Below are positions 10,775 through 23,179 of a DNA stretch of 64,000 nucleotides, piece by piece; positions within the stretch are counted from its first letter, which is position 1; each line of letters opens with the position of its first letter. This DNA is from Roridomyces roridus (lineage: Eukaryota; Basidiomycota; Agaricomycetes; Agaricales; Mycenaceae). A model generated the notes under the pieces. It was not told the DNA's origin. It searched no databases and worked only from the letters and a program-made list of their open reading frames with translations. The stretch spans positions 124,001-188,000 of the forward strand of contig JARKIF010000006.1 of the NCBI GenBank assembly GCA_029378245.1. Direction: 5' to 3'. Position numbers and translations under genes: made by a program.

Positions 10775-11927
10775 TGTTCGAGTTCGAATGAGGGAGGTAC
10801 CATCACAAGTGAGCCTTTCTTATATTGTGGTCCCTGATCATTGCACAGAGGCGGTGAGTTCGGAGATGCGCGATTGAAGGCTAGCCACATGAATGAATGA
10901 ATGTGCCACGGACTCGCAGACCGCGCGGGTTGATTCCAATCACCTGCTTTTGCTTGTCAAACTGGGGCGCGCCGCGGAAGCGCTGCCTAATGGTTACATT
11001 GACCAGCCTCCCCAGGATTGGTCTAGCTTTCAGGCGGAGATCGAAGAGATGGTAAACCCATTAGAATGGTCATGACTCATGAATACCCCGGGTCCCCACA
11101 TTGGCGTATTAAGGCCGCCATTGATATTGCGGAGTGACTCGCAACTTCCTACTACCTAGCGTGAATGAGGTAAATCTAAGTTAACCCTGGAATGCAAAGC
11201 GGGAGGCATCGGTATGTCACCCATATAAGTATAACAAATTCACAATCCGGTTTCAAGTTCACGGGAGGCACCCGGGCTGATCGGTGTCTCAGGTCTGGCT
11301 TGATGGTATTTGGGCGTCGCACATGTACAGCGCGCACGGTTCGTTTTGAGGAAGTCCTTACTCCTGGTTTCCGGAACCCGCGCCTCAACCCAAAAGTGGG
11401 CATTGCATTTTACTATGAAAAATGACAGCATTGCAATGCCCGCCACCGCAATTCATTCTTCTTTCCGTTCCATTTGGGCAGTCGGCCAAGGTACCTTCCC
11501 AGCTCCCTTGATTCTCCATAGGCCCGAGTGCATTGACAAGTGATCCGAGGTGACTGATGTGACAACATCACACTGCGACTTGCTCTACTCCTTGATGCTC
11601 TCTCCGGTTGGCTGGCTCCCGATGTAGCAAGCGGCTGGCGTGCGCACTCGATTTGTTGGTCTGCTTTGCACTTGTCAACCAGTGCGCGCCCGTTCGATTC
11701 GGGGCCAGTTCACCGTGGATGATGTCGCGAATCTTGTTTTTGCCTGTCTAGGTACTCCTTGCGAGGAAAACCACGTGCGAGTTTCGCTTTGGACGCATTT
11801 ATTTCTGCATGACGATTCATAGGAATCTGGAGATAGTCTTGTCGAATTTTAACCTCTGGAGCGTCGCTCGGAGCTCCGTGGCCTGTATCCAAGAAAATGC
11901 TCATTACAGAAAGACCTCACGCCTCTT
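10775..11927. other. Intergenic, nothing clear
   Basis: Only short unsupported open frames were seen. A GTTCGATTCGGGG string near 11693 resembles a tRNA T-arm but has no matching acceptor stem or A box. Confidence 0.35.
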
Positions 11928-13190
11928 TCATCCATCACTGACCCCACTCCCCGGCCTTGACCCCGAGCCCGAGCCAGCAAACACAAGCGGCTCAGACCCC
12001 AATTGCCTCGTCTCACACTCCGTCTGCTCACTGGACCACCCCATCCCAACTCTTACCAAAATCAGCGCGTTAACAAACCCGATGACCTCTGGTGCGGTTT
12101 GTATTATGATGAATTGGAGGTTGGATTTGGATGCAAAGGCTGCGACGAATAACACCGCCCAAAGTCTGGTGGAGTATGAGTATCAGTGAGTGAGTGAGCG
12201 AGATGGATGACTTACGCGTACAACCCTGCGCTTTCGACTACGACGACGACAAAATGCTGGCAAAGAAAGTTAGTTTAAAATACCATTAGACGACGTGAGG
12301 ATGATGATGTTCGTACTGTGAGAGGTGACCGTCCAACGGCCTGGCAGTGTCGAGTCACGGACCATATCCTCCACGAAATGAAGACTGTAATTCCGTCGTT
12401 AGCAGGCAGGGTCTTCCACTGCGCAATAGAGTAAGCTCACCCGTGCAGTAAACATTAGTTCTGCAATACAATCAGAGCTTGACGATACAGAGATAAGGAC
12501 GGTACGCACACGAGGGTAAGAGAAGCGTTGACCTTGAGCCAGTGCCAGTCGTCGAAGACGGTCATCGAACGCGAAACCACGTAAGTAGAGACGCTACTGC
12601 CGACTGGATGCCCTCAGAAATTAATACAATCACATCGCTAGGAACACACCCGTCAATGCAGCGACGCTGATAATAGGGACGACCACGACGAGTCCGTTGT
12701 AAGGCGCCCATACCACCCACAACCTGTAAATCTGGCCTCGGAGGTTAGAGGACTCCACGATGACGGTCTGGTGTGCATTTACTATGAGGGAGTCGCCAAT
12801 GAGCATGGAGAGGGACAGTGCGACGTCCTGTATGATCATCGTCGCCTGCGCAGGATCGCCAAGATACATCTCCGCCTCTGCCCTGTCCTCGATGAGGATA
12901 AGCGCTGAGAACGCTCGGTAGAACGTCGTTATCCAATGCTGAAATGAGTTGAGAATCAAAATAGCAGAGGGCAGACAATAGCCCACCATAGTGATAACCA
13001 AGAATAATCCTATCGAGGACCAGAAAATGACGGACTTGAATAGGCGCCGTTTGAAGCGGGAATTGCGCATAGCCCCATGACGTCGGACGAGGAGAAACAG
13101 CGTGATGCAGAACAGAAGGATGTACACGCCATAGATCAAGCTCCCAAGAGCCAGGGAGAGCAGACTCGTCGAGGTCAGCGAGAGGGTCAT
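11928..13190 (-). CDS. Uncharacterised multipass membrane protein, eight exons
   Basis: Exons 13190-12987, 12938-12783, 12731-12650, 12603-12510, 12460-12441, 12384-12317, 12256-12216 and 12165-11928 join in frame into 300 residues. The start at 13190 puts a hydrophobic segment straight after MTLSLTSTSL (LIYGVYILLFCITLFLL). Further hydrophobic segments follow at SVIFWSSIGLFLVITM, around GDSLIIYRLWVVWAPYNG, at VVVPIISVAALTG, and at ALWAVLFVAAFAS, so about seven spans are likely. The conserved block IYRLWVVWA and the segment WRIWSVTRH match a basidiomycete-expanded family of seven-span proteins without assigned function. The C-terminal tail is Gly/Ser-rich. The ORF can be read further upstream, but that extension lacks the family pattern. 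Confidence 0.75.
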
Positions 13191-14160
13191 GGTGGGAGGA
13201 GAGAGCCACGCTGAGGAGGGCTGTGTCGGCGCTGGCATCGGTGCGCGCCGATCAGAGCCAGATAGCGGTGGGGGCTCAAGATCCATACCACTTCGTGGCC
13301 TCGGAAGCCGCGCGCGAGCCGCGCTCCTACTTTGGATATGTAGAGCGGAAATGGAAGCCTCGAGGCGCACAGCCATGTCAGCTGATAGTCCCGGTTGTAC
13401 TTGACAAAGTTCCAATCGACGAAAAACGAGAGCCTGAATGGAATAGGTGAGCCCGAGAAAAAAATTGAGGATTCCATTAAAACTTGAAAGTTATCATCGG
13501 GTCACCGCCCAACAAACGTCTGTGCTTATCGGTGAAATATTCAGCGGGAAGGTCCACCGCTACAGAACCAATGCCTTCGATCTTGCCCGTCCAAGTCTTG
13601 GGCCCGCGTACGGATACACGAGTATGCACTGTCGAGCTGAAGTCCGTGTGCGTGGGCTCATTCGTCAGAGGCTGGGCCTTTCTCTGCGCAGACATGTTCC
13701 AACCCAGTGTGAACTCTTGATCAGTGAAGGATGGACGAACAGACAGTTATGGGGCGCTGTGACTAGCCAAACGTGCAAGGAGAAAGACAGACGTGATATC
13801 GCTGGCTCCGTGGAGTGTATAGGCTAGTCGAGATTTCGAATGCACAGACAGACAGAGGACCAGATATCGCAGATGAGACTGGTAGCGTGTGAAAGGACCA
13901 TCTTGAGGACAGGATAAGAAAAGTTTGAATGCGAAGAAAGGCGAAGGAGGTGGAAGGGTGGGGTAATGCGCAGTCCATACTTAGATCAAGACCGGCGTGT
14001 CGCGTCGCGCGAAGTCGGCGCGGATGACGACCTTTAGCCGAGCCTCAGGCAAGCACATGGTGGTTTCGGACAAGTCAGGGCATCATGGAATCATTGATCG
14101 TTAATCACATCTGCGTACGTAATTTTCTTCTCCGCTTCTGCCACCACCCTCTACCGTCGA
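13191..14160. other. Intergenic with one small unsupported ORF
   Basis: A minus-strand frame at 13695-13477 (72 codons, ending GGDPMITFKF) has reasonable amino acid composition and could be an exon of a small gene. No partner exon or family was identified. The right end is the upstream region of the F-box/LRR gene at 14161. Confidence 0.3.
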
Positions 14161-15781
14161 ATGCACCGAGCTCTAGCAATCCCCGAGATCGTCAGTATCA
14201 TAACGCAGGGAACACACCAGGCGACACTTCCCTCCCTCGCCCCAATGTGTCGAGCGTTTTGCGACCAAGCTCTGGATCTCATTTGGGAGGAACAACACGC
14301 ACTGCTACATCTACTCCAATGCATGCCCGATAATCTTTGGGGCCAACCGGAGGAGAGTGAGGAAAACGAGGTTGGCACCGGGGAGGCAACGGTACGTTTG
14401 CTGCATGCTTGCTCTGTGCGTTGCCGAACGTCGATACTTACAGTGTCTCATCCGACCCATTGTGCCCGCGGATTGGGGCAGATTTTTGTTCTACAGCCGG
14501 CGTGTCAAGCTCTTCTCGTTCGATGTCAACTGTCACATCGCCTGTTGTGGCTCGTTCTTTGACATTCTGCGCATCTCCTTCCCTGAAGCTGTCTTGTTCC
14601 CCAACCTGCGGACACTCGTGTGGTGGTCGGGATCGGACAGTGGCGTCATCCACCACATTCGCCTGCTTCTTGCGCCTCGTCTTAGGAAACTCGTGATCCA
14701 CAACCTCGAGTCCGTGTTCGACCTTTCGTTGCTGCCCACCCTCGTCACGCAGTGTCCGGGACTGACACAGGTGGTCATTGAAATGTCCGACGGGCTACTG
14801 AGGTTCCTCGCAAACCTTTATACTTTCGTAGTCAGCTCTAATCGGCTGGACTCGCTCTCGCGCGTTGACAACAGTGTGCTGGAACACCTTTGCCGACTAC
14901 CAACGCTGACATCGTCGAACCTGCACTGTCAGGACGCTCTCCCTGGGCGTCGTATCTCATCCGGAGGAATCATGTTCCCCGCCCTACGCTCCCTTACCAT
15001 TACAACATGTGACACGGAAGTTCCCACCTCGTTCGTTCCTCTGCTCACCGACGCACCACTCCAGAAGGTGAATATCCAACTTGGGATGCCAGAGGATAAG
15101 GTGACATTTGTTGCCTGGTGTAAAGCTTTGGGATCGCACTGCACCTTTGCCCACAACTCCCTCCGGTCTCTTTCTCTCTCGCATCAAGGTTCACGCAGAG
15201 ATGTAGCTGCAAAATCGTATGCCGTTCAGGGCTTGGATATTCGACCACTTTTCTCGTTCACGGAACCGAGGGTGGTGCGCCTGAATCCGCCCTTCGGCTT
15301 CAACTTGGATGATTCCACCATGGACGAGCTGGCGCGGGCATGGCCACGTCTCGAAGTCCTTGATCTCGGCGGAGCCAAGTCTTCGTCGTCGCGGACTCCC
15401 TCCCGTCTCACGCTCGCCGCCTTGCTCTCATTGGCCCAGCATTGCCCACGTTTGTCTTGCATCAATCTCCCGCTGAACGCTTCGACTCAAACTCCGACGC
15501 CGGCGCCTCATCACGGCGCGAGGCGCATCCAGCAAAATTGCCTCACGACCCTGAATGTGCAATTCAGTCCCTGCGTCGACGTTCATGGGATGGCAAAAAT
15601 TTTGTCGAGCGTGTTCCCAGCGCTGCGCATAGTGCACACTGATTTAGACCGACGCTCGTTAGCCGGAAGTGTCGCTGTGCGGACGCGAAACTGGAAGGAC
15701 GTCCAGCAGTTGCTGCCTCTGTTGAGTTCAGTGAGGGTGGAGGAGCAAAAGTGGACCAAATGCTCCGCGAACAAAGGCTAG
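14161..15781 (+). CDS. F-box/LRR-like protein
   Basis: Two exons, 14161-14391 and 14444-15781, with a 52-bp GT-AG intron, give 522 residues. The N-terminus (MHRALAIPEIVSIITQG, then LPSLAPMCRAFCDQALDLIW) is the short F-box form common in Agaricomycetes. It is followed by an acidic linker (EESEENEVGTGEA). The rest shows repeated leucine-rich segments such as FPNLRTLVWW, APRLRKLVIHNLES, FPALRSLTITTCD and WPRLEVLDLGGAKSSSS. Such proteins are presumed substrate adaptors of SCF ubiquitin ligases. The reading frame is uninterrupted, unlike three other F-box loci in this window. The target is unknown. Confidence 0.8.
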
Positions 15782-17323
15782 TAGTATGTGTGGGTTGATT
15801 GTTTCGATTTTTTGGCGTCTAACTGTTTTCCTTCCCCTGCGTCGTCGAGTGCATATACAATTCAATTGCTCCCATCTCTTGGAACCCACGATATCAAGGG
15901 GACGCAGTGGCGGCGATGACCGACGGCTTCAATGTGATCCTTGCAACGAGCGTAGGAGACTTCCGTATGTCGAGACTGTCTCGGAGGAGACATTTCCGTA
16001 CGCCGCAGCGCAGCTGGTCGCTAGTGAGCTTGAAGCGTCACTGAGTTCACACACAGAGGAGGGGTTGAGGTCTTAGCGACGCTAGTGCGATGTACCGCAG
16101 ATGATAGTTGTGGCCCGTGGGTAAGAAGGAAGTCTTGATTCACAGCGAGCACTGCTCAATTTATACATGGAGACGATCTAGAATATTCTACGGGGTTCTG
16201 GAACGCACAGCCATAATGACTCGAAACGGCTACGAAATGCTGTGTGACTCGAAACGTGCCGAGGGACGGCCGAAACATGTCCGAGATACCCGATATCCAA
16301 CTGTGACGAGGGTGCTTGGAGGCTAAGTACTGACCCAAAAATGCCAATATCCATGACAGTACCGAGGGGAATACTAGCTTGCCTAATCTCCGCTCCCCAC
16401 CCACCAAAGTGAACATCCCACACAAAAATTGCCCAGAACCAGAAGGAGAAAGGGTAAATCTCGAGGTCTCGATGCGTAGTGTGGGTTCGATGGTGTGCGA
16501 CTGGATGTCGTGGATTGGCGCTACGATGTGGCTGCGATGCCTTGAACTTGGGCAGATGCCACAGAATAGCTCACCTTCAAGCAGCGATTCAGGGCAGTTG
16601 AAACAATACTCAGCCCAGTGTGGAGATCGTCGTCCAGTCATGGTGGTACATAAGAGGCAAGAAACAATCGTGAGAAACAACGCGTGACAAGCAAAATGCA
16701 ATGTGCATCACATTGTGATCTCCGAGTCTTTGCTCAATTGCCCGCGAAAGCAAAGTACTACACTGCAGATATTGATTTGCTACGAATTCAACAGGATTGT
16801 ATAACAAGAAAGCCCCATCTTCGGCACATCCGCATATGATTCTCCTCCACGACTTCTCCACGACTTCTCTCCACGACATTTTGTGACGGACCGCATGGAA
16901 GCGCCGCAAAAAGCCGTGACCCGCGCATGGCCGCAGCAACTCCGCATACCTCATCAGATCACCCGGCGGACTTGGAATATCATAGAGATAATACTCGCCA
17001 TCGAACGCCACAAGGAGCTCGGGTTGCGAGACGATGAGGGCTACCGCAAGGCTATGCCGTCTGGGTTCCTAACCAACGGCCAAGTTTGTTTACTGGTAGG
17101 TGCCGATTTGAGATCAATTTCAACTGAATGTAGCAATAAGTACTTTGTAAAACTAAGTATGGACAAGGAAGGTATTCAACATTGTCCGCCTCTTACTATG
17201 TACTCTCTCTGCCAGCCCATCTGAAAAAAATAAAAGCAAGGTCCGTGACTAGTACGGATGCAATTAACACAATAAAATAGCGGGCCGGGTGGGTATGGGT
17301 ATGTCGACGACTCCAAGTTCTTT
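15782..17323. other. Intergenic between F-box gene and TEA gene; weak minus-strand frames
   Basis: Minus-strand frames at 16701-16156 and around 17060-16610 (containing VAFDGEYYLYDIPSPPGDL) have protein-like composition and plausible donors (GTGAGC near 16570). No family or complete model could be established, so no gene is called. A short direct repeat of CTCCACGACTTCT-type units lies at about 16853-16880. Confidence 0.3.
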
Positions 17324-18726
17324 CTAAAGTACCTGGTGAGACGACGAACAGGACGGATTAGCCTTGCCACGACTGCGGCAGCACTGCTCGCTACTCACAT
17401 AATTTGAAAGGTCCGAAGGGAAGCACGTCGAAGTGTCGCTACTGGGACTGACATTCACTTGCATGGGAGAACCGCCCCGCGACGATCCGGCGGGGTTCCA
17501 GGCGGTGCGGAGCGTGTATCGGTGGGAAAGCTGGGAGTGGTGCTCGAGGGAACTGAGGGTGGACATGGGCGAGCACTGTTCCTGTCCCTGGTGAATGTCC
17601 GTCGCGCGGCATCGGGTGTGTCGGCCTTGCAAGGAAGATACTGTCGACGTCGCCGTGGCCGCAGGGTACGCGAACCTGTACGTCGCGGAGAAGACGACCT
17701 CCGAGTTCTGGTCCCGGACGACGTCGTGAGAGATGGTGAAACGCCGCAGATCTGGGGCGTGATCGCCGTTAAGAAAAGAGTGCGGGTGAAACGAAGGACC
17801 CACCAGGGCATTTGGAGATCACTTTCCAGTACTCTGGGACGAGGTTCGTGCTGTAAAGGAACCCTTGCACCTGCTCTGTGGGGTTGACGACAGGCACCAG
17901 GGGTACCATCTCCGTATGCAGGATAAGGTCCTCTGAGTGGACGGCGAAGCGCGATTGCCCGGTGAGAGGAGACTGGGAGAGGAATGTAATGGTGGGGTTG
18001 ATGGAGCTCAGGCGACGAGGATGGTCGGAGATGTGCACGGTGTTGTGAGAGTCCAAGCAGTGGGATGGACTGAGTAGTGATAGATCCTCGCACGAGTCTT
18101 CCGGGAGAATGTCGAGGATGTAGACCGTGCCGTTGACAGGGGCAGGAGAGGTGCTATCCCTGTCGCTGCACTCACTTCGTGGGGCGGGCTTTTGGAATGG
18201 GGAGAGAAGATGCAGTACTGCCGCAGAAGATCAGCAAACAAGAGCGATGACAGCGGCTCGAAACACACATTTCTTCTCCCCACACGACTCCCTCAGCTGC
18301 TGAAGCCGGCTGCCCACTTGTTTCGCAGACCGCCGCTTCCCTGTCCGCTGGAAGATATAATCTGAGATAAACCTGTTCCTCCGCGGGAAGCGGCCCAACA
18401 TCCGTGTCTCGCGGGAGTCATCGGGTACATAGTTCTGCAACCCTGAGACGGCTCATCAGCTATGTGCGTGGACGGAGGAACGTTGGCTTACCTTCTAACA
18501 GGGCCGCCTCCAAGTCGAGAGGCCACACGGTCTGTCCGTTGCGAAGCGTCTTCCAGCTCTTACGGACCTTGAGCACGGATTGCAGGACGTCTTTGGTGGT
18601 CTCGCTGTGGGTACCCAGCCAGTCGTTGCTGGAGAACGGCGCGTATAGACGCTCCAAGGAGGGGATGGGTGGGATCGAGGGAGGGGCAGTCATGATTTCG
18701 CGGTGGTTGTTCCAGTAGACGGCCAT
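17324..18726 (-). CDS. TEA/ATTS-domain transcription factor (TEC1/AbaA type)
   Basis: Exons 18726-18492, 18442-18269, 18217-17804 and 17751-17324 join in frame into 416 residues. The TEA domain spans about residues 55-133: RKSWKTLRNGQTVWPLDLEA, NYVPDDSRETRMLGRFPRRN, then the recognition helix region RFISDYIFQRTGKRRSAKQV and GSRLQQLRESC. This is the TEC1/AbaA signature, binding CATTCY-type DNA sites and controlling development or filamentation in fungi. The C-terminal half carries FLYSTNLVPEYWKVI and HEYTLRTAWNPAG-like segments that recur in basidiomycete TEC1-like proteins, followed by a Ser-rich tail. The family, DNA binding and nuclear role are well supported; target genes are unknown. The frame is intact. 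Confidence 0.9.
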
Positions 18727-21700
18727 GGGTGGGCGATTAGGGTGACTGATGTTTTATAGACCCGTGGAGGGCAGTGGTCGAGGCAGGGGGAGGAAGTGAG
18801 GCGTTGCGGAAGCCAGCCTGTATATTTACATTCGAAGTTCTGATCTTAGATCGCGGCTGCTCGGGCAAACTTGAGATCGTTCAACAGGAGGACGCGTTTT
18901 CAAGGAATGAACGGCATCACCGAACTAGAACACCATGACCTAGGGCATAACATACACGCTTAGGCCCGCCGGGAGGACTTATGTACACGAGAGAGGGGGT
19001 TAAATTTGTATATCCAGAGGTTTGGCGACAAAGCTCACACGTTAATGAAATTCGCTTCCCCTTGTTCGAAGGAAGAACAAGAGCCCCTCCTTGTGCTTGT
19101 GGGATATCTCCCCGGCGATCGTGCGTGGAGGCAAAAGTGAACCAGCCCTCTAAAGCCCTTGGTAGTAAGAGTGAATACGAGTGCGTCAGGATGGCTACGG
19201 ATAGGGCCAACAGGAAGGTAGACTGCCGCTGATTAATTGTCCCGCCAGACGGTCCGACTTTGCGGCCGACCATCGCCCTGTGCCGGAGAGTCTTTGTTCC
19301 CGCCGGGTGGATACACAGACATCAGGAACAAATTCGCAGGGACGCAGAACCAACAGACCTCGGCGGCAATCCCGACTGGTGAGTGGTCCTTTCTACACGG
19401 AGTCGTCGTTCTCATGCCGTCTCCTGTATCCACAGGGAAAAGCATCCGAATGCGGGGGGATAACGACACCAGGATAGTTTGTTCGGTAACTCCTCGTCAG
19501 AATCTTTGTCATAGTGAGTCAGAGTGACTGACGTCTGTGTGCTAACAGCGCGAGTCCCACACTCCCCGATGGGTAAGGCCACGGGTTCTTGCCTCCGCGC
19601 AGTCTCCAAACCACTCAGAAGACCGACTGAACTCCAGCCTGGTTGTACGCATCAGTTGATGTCCTTGGCCCGAATCTGCGGCGTGATTACAAGATAAGGC
19701 GGACTGTCGATGAATCACCCATCAATTGGTCTCCGGTAAGCACCGTAGATAATGGAGATTCCATTAAAAGCGTGGGCAACACGGCCTAGACAACAACGAG
19801 CCTGACAGGAAAGGAGGTACCGTTTAATCCCCACTCCGAACATACCCTTCTTTGGGTCGAAAGGTAGGGCCGCGCGCCATGGTCTCTCAAAGTTCTTCCG
19901 TGCGCCTCGGCGGCTTCGCGGATGCGGAAGAATCCGTACCCTAAACGAAGAAATTAGCTGATAGAAATAAGTAGAAATATTCAGCACCCAATAGAATACA
20001 ATTTCCCGAACTGGCATCAAGAAGTGCCCTTGACACATGCAGACCGCCAAGATTCTTGTGTGTTACTAGGTCGCCGCGAAACCGATAAATGCAGATTCCA
20101 GGGACCGTAACCTAGCCGGCGAGGGACAACTTCGAGAGACCCTCCGTCGTGCCTGCAAGGAGGCTCTGGGCCCGTGGCGTGCGGGCGGGGTGGGTTAGCC
20201 CATCTCACAAAGGGGTTCTTTCGGCAAGCGGCAGGGCAGTGGCAGGCATGGGCAGACGCCACCAACAATTTAGCAACATGGGTGCATCATGGTCGTAGCT
20301 CGCGAAGACGTGGACGGACATGCCCCACAACGACAGAAAGAATAAAGTGACGCACACGTTCTATATTGATTTATTTCTCTTTCGAACGGTCGTTGCATCT
20401 GGAAGAAGGCCTGTTCATCACAGTGTTATCCGTTCTCCGACGGGAGCCCGAAATGAGATGCGCACTGAACTGGCATTTCCCCATAGGTACCGAGGATTTA
20501 ATCCAAGTCGTAGATCCATTTCAGACGCCCCGATCGGCTAGGCTCGACTCGTAAATGCCGCATTGCGGAGATCAGTTTGGATTTGATACCTCTGAGTGCG
20601 ATGACTCTGAGAACTCCGCCGTCCACTGTCTCTTCGCCGGCGCAAGGGAGGTCAAGAGACATATATCAGCTGGCAATTTTGGACTTTTCCGCCGAACTAC
20701 AATGGAACAAGGGCAGCATATGGCTCCGTCGCATGCCGTCAAGGCGTGCAGGCTTCTTCCGAAGTGAGTATCGCTTGGAACCAGTCGAGCAGTCATTACA
20801 TTAACAGTTTTGGAGTCAATGGCGTCGCCCGAGATCACCTGCAGCCGGCAGTCGACTCATTATGAATTTGGTGGCGCACCACGAGAAGAGTGAGTGCCCG
20901 GTCTAGTGGAGTAAGGGCGGGGCCTAATTGATGCATCCAATCCTCTACGGAGCGACCCTGGAGTCACTCCACGTTTCGAAAGGCCCCTCAAATCGAGGTA
21001 TTTGTAGCGGTCGGAAATGAGGGTAGGAAGAGCGTCGCTTGCTGTATACCAGATCCGGACCGTATACACCTGACCACTGGCGCGCCAAAACCAGAGCGAA
21101 ACAATGTTGATCGTCCAGGCTATTCGGACTCATCAGAAAGAGACTTGAAGAAAGGCTCAATGACACGCACGAAGGATGTACACATTTTTGGCGGCGGGCA
21201 CAGAATAGCTTGAACGCCGCGTGGGATCAATGACGCATGCGTGAGCCACTTTTGCATGACAGGCTCGTACCTTCTGTCTCCTCCAGGAAACAAACAATTC
21301 ATGGTGTCCATCACTAGTTCGCTTTTCGACCCTTCTTTGCGCGGGTAAGTCCGCGGGCCTCACTCGAGAAAGACCGACACCGGCTCTCGTAGGTTTCAGC
21401 CGATGAAACAGGGCCTGGGTGGGTATCATGGGTGAGACTGCGAGGTAAGAGTACTCCGTGTGTGGGCCCGACATGCGCTTCGACTCTGAAGCCAAGGAAG
21501 TAGTGTCAGCAAGGACAAAGAGGCATCACATCGCGCCTGGGCGCAACATACCTCCACTCTCACTTGACCGACGTCAGACAGTTCGAGCAGAACGTCACGA
21601 CATGGCAGGTTGTAGACGGAAAAGGAAAGCTTGGAACGGATCGGAGGTATCGGATGAAGGTAGCGGCAGGGCACACATGTACATTCCGTCTGTTTCAACG

Positions 21701-23179
21701 ATCAGAGGATGGAACCGCACGTAGGGGGACGTGGGTATAGGAAAAAAAAGCTGAAACAACGGTTCGCGGGTTCTACTCAGTCGAACGATTTGAGTGCGCC
21801 TGGAAATGAAAACCGTACCACTGAGCTGCACACGTAATTGGCTGTTTGAGGCACGCACATACAGGGATGCGGCACTTCCCTGCCATCATCCACGCGCCGG
21901 AAGCGTGAGGGACTACCGACTCTGCTTCGTGGTCTCAAAACTAGGGTGCGAAGATGGCAATTCATGGACTGATTTATAACCGGTAACTTTGTAGGGGGCT
22001 GGAGTCGAGCTTTCGTCCTACTGAAGCCAAGATAAGTTCGCAGGTATCAGAAATCCGTAGAAGAGAAGGCAGCAAGCAAGCTAACTAACCTTTGGAGAAA
22101 CTCCCATCCGGGAGGCCTGAACTCGGACTCATACAGCGGAGAATTCCTGAAAGGCGAAATAAGCAGACCTATCAAGGAGTTCCAAGAACACTTGGGCATG
22201 CGACCGAGGGCGTGGACGTTGTCCCTCTCCCAAAGCCGTGTCTCTGCACCGAGTGCATGCGCAGTAAACGCAGGTGAGCTTGAGCTGGATGGTGCGGAAC
22301 GATCAGCGCAGAATATGCATGGAAAATGGAATTCACACACGCGATCTGGGTCGACTTGGAGGCGGACACTGCCAAGATCACTCAAGCCAAGATCAAGAGA
22401 CCTGGGATGCGCATTTGACCCATCTGGAACCTAATCGATGACTCGGAATGAAGATGAAGCCAACGCATACATACCCCGCCTCGGCAAGAAGAGTATGATA
22501 GCGTAGGGGCTGCCAGCGAAAGTTTAGGATATTCGACAGTACTGCAGGGAACGGAGGATTCTTGGTGATGATGTTCTCACAATTTCCGGCCGGCGGCGAT
22601 CATCGAGGAGACTCCGTGTCGCTCGGCGAGTTCTCAGAGACCACGTGGATGCAAAGCAAAGAGTCCAAGTAAGCGAGATCAGCTGTATTCAAAGTGGATG
22701 CCAGGTGTAAACATGAGCGGCGTTGGGGATGGTGGTGGTGGGGAACAAGGAGTGATTTTGATGAGCACGTGCACATGATCACCAATTGCCGAGTCGCATC
22801 ATTCTGATTCAACTCCCGATATTGTGCCGCGATATCCGGCATTTCAGGGTTTGAGAGAGAGATTCCCGTTGATGGATAGGTTTTCTCAGGAGTGACGCTC
22901 AATTGAACGAGCAGGAAATTTCGCGTCCATGCGCGGGTTCACACCAAGTTCACACTGGGAAGTACCACTAGGCTCGACTCTCGCTTCACTTCGACTCATT
23001 GAGTAATTCGAATTTCGTCCCATCGGAAACTTATCCGTAGTCCAATTTATCCATTTATCCGGGTCTTTCTTCCTATTGGCTGACTGGACAAAACATCCGT
23101 GCTGATTCAGCACTTGATGTGCTGACTGAGACGCTGCAATGCATAAAAATCCGAATGCGATCCAAGAGATGTAGCAAAA
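18727..23179. other. 4.4 kb stretch without a supported gene
   Basis: It covers the upstream regions of the divergent TEA gene and the dehydrogenase. Many short frames exist on both strands, none with splice-consistent partners or family motifs. A plus-strand CLCTECMRSKRR string near 22236-22272 was considered as a zinc-cluster remnant and rejected. The right end has a TATA-like ATAAAAA about 40 bp before the start at 23180. Confidence 0.35.

Noticed and set aside
13187..13477. Minus-strand frame overlapping the 5' side of the seven-span protein gene
   Set aside because: It is in another frame than the membrane protein and has no splice link; start at 13190 fits the family better.
22236..22277. 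CLCTECMRSKRR, reminiscent of a Zn2Cys6 cluster
   Set aside because: Only one CxxC pair is present, with no second half of the cluster and no continuing frame.
20000..22600. Several 80-110 codon frames on both strands
   Set aside because: No splice-consistent chains, signal peptides or domain motifs; length is within chance expectation for this base composition.
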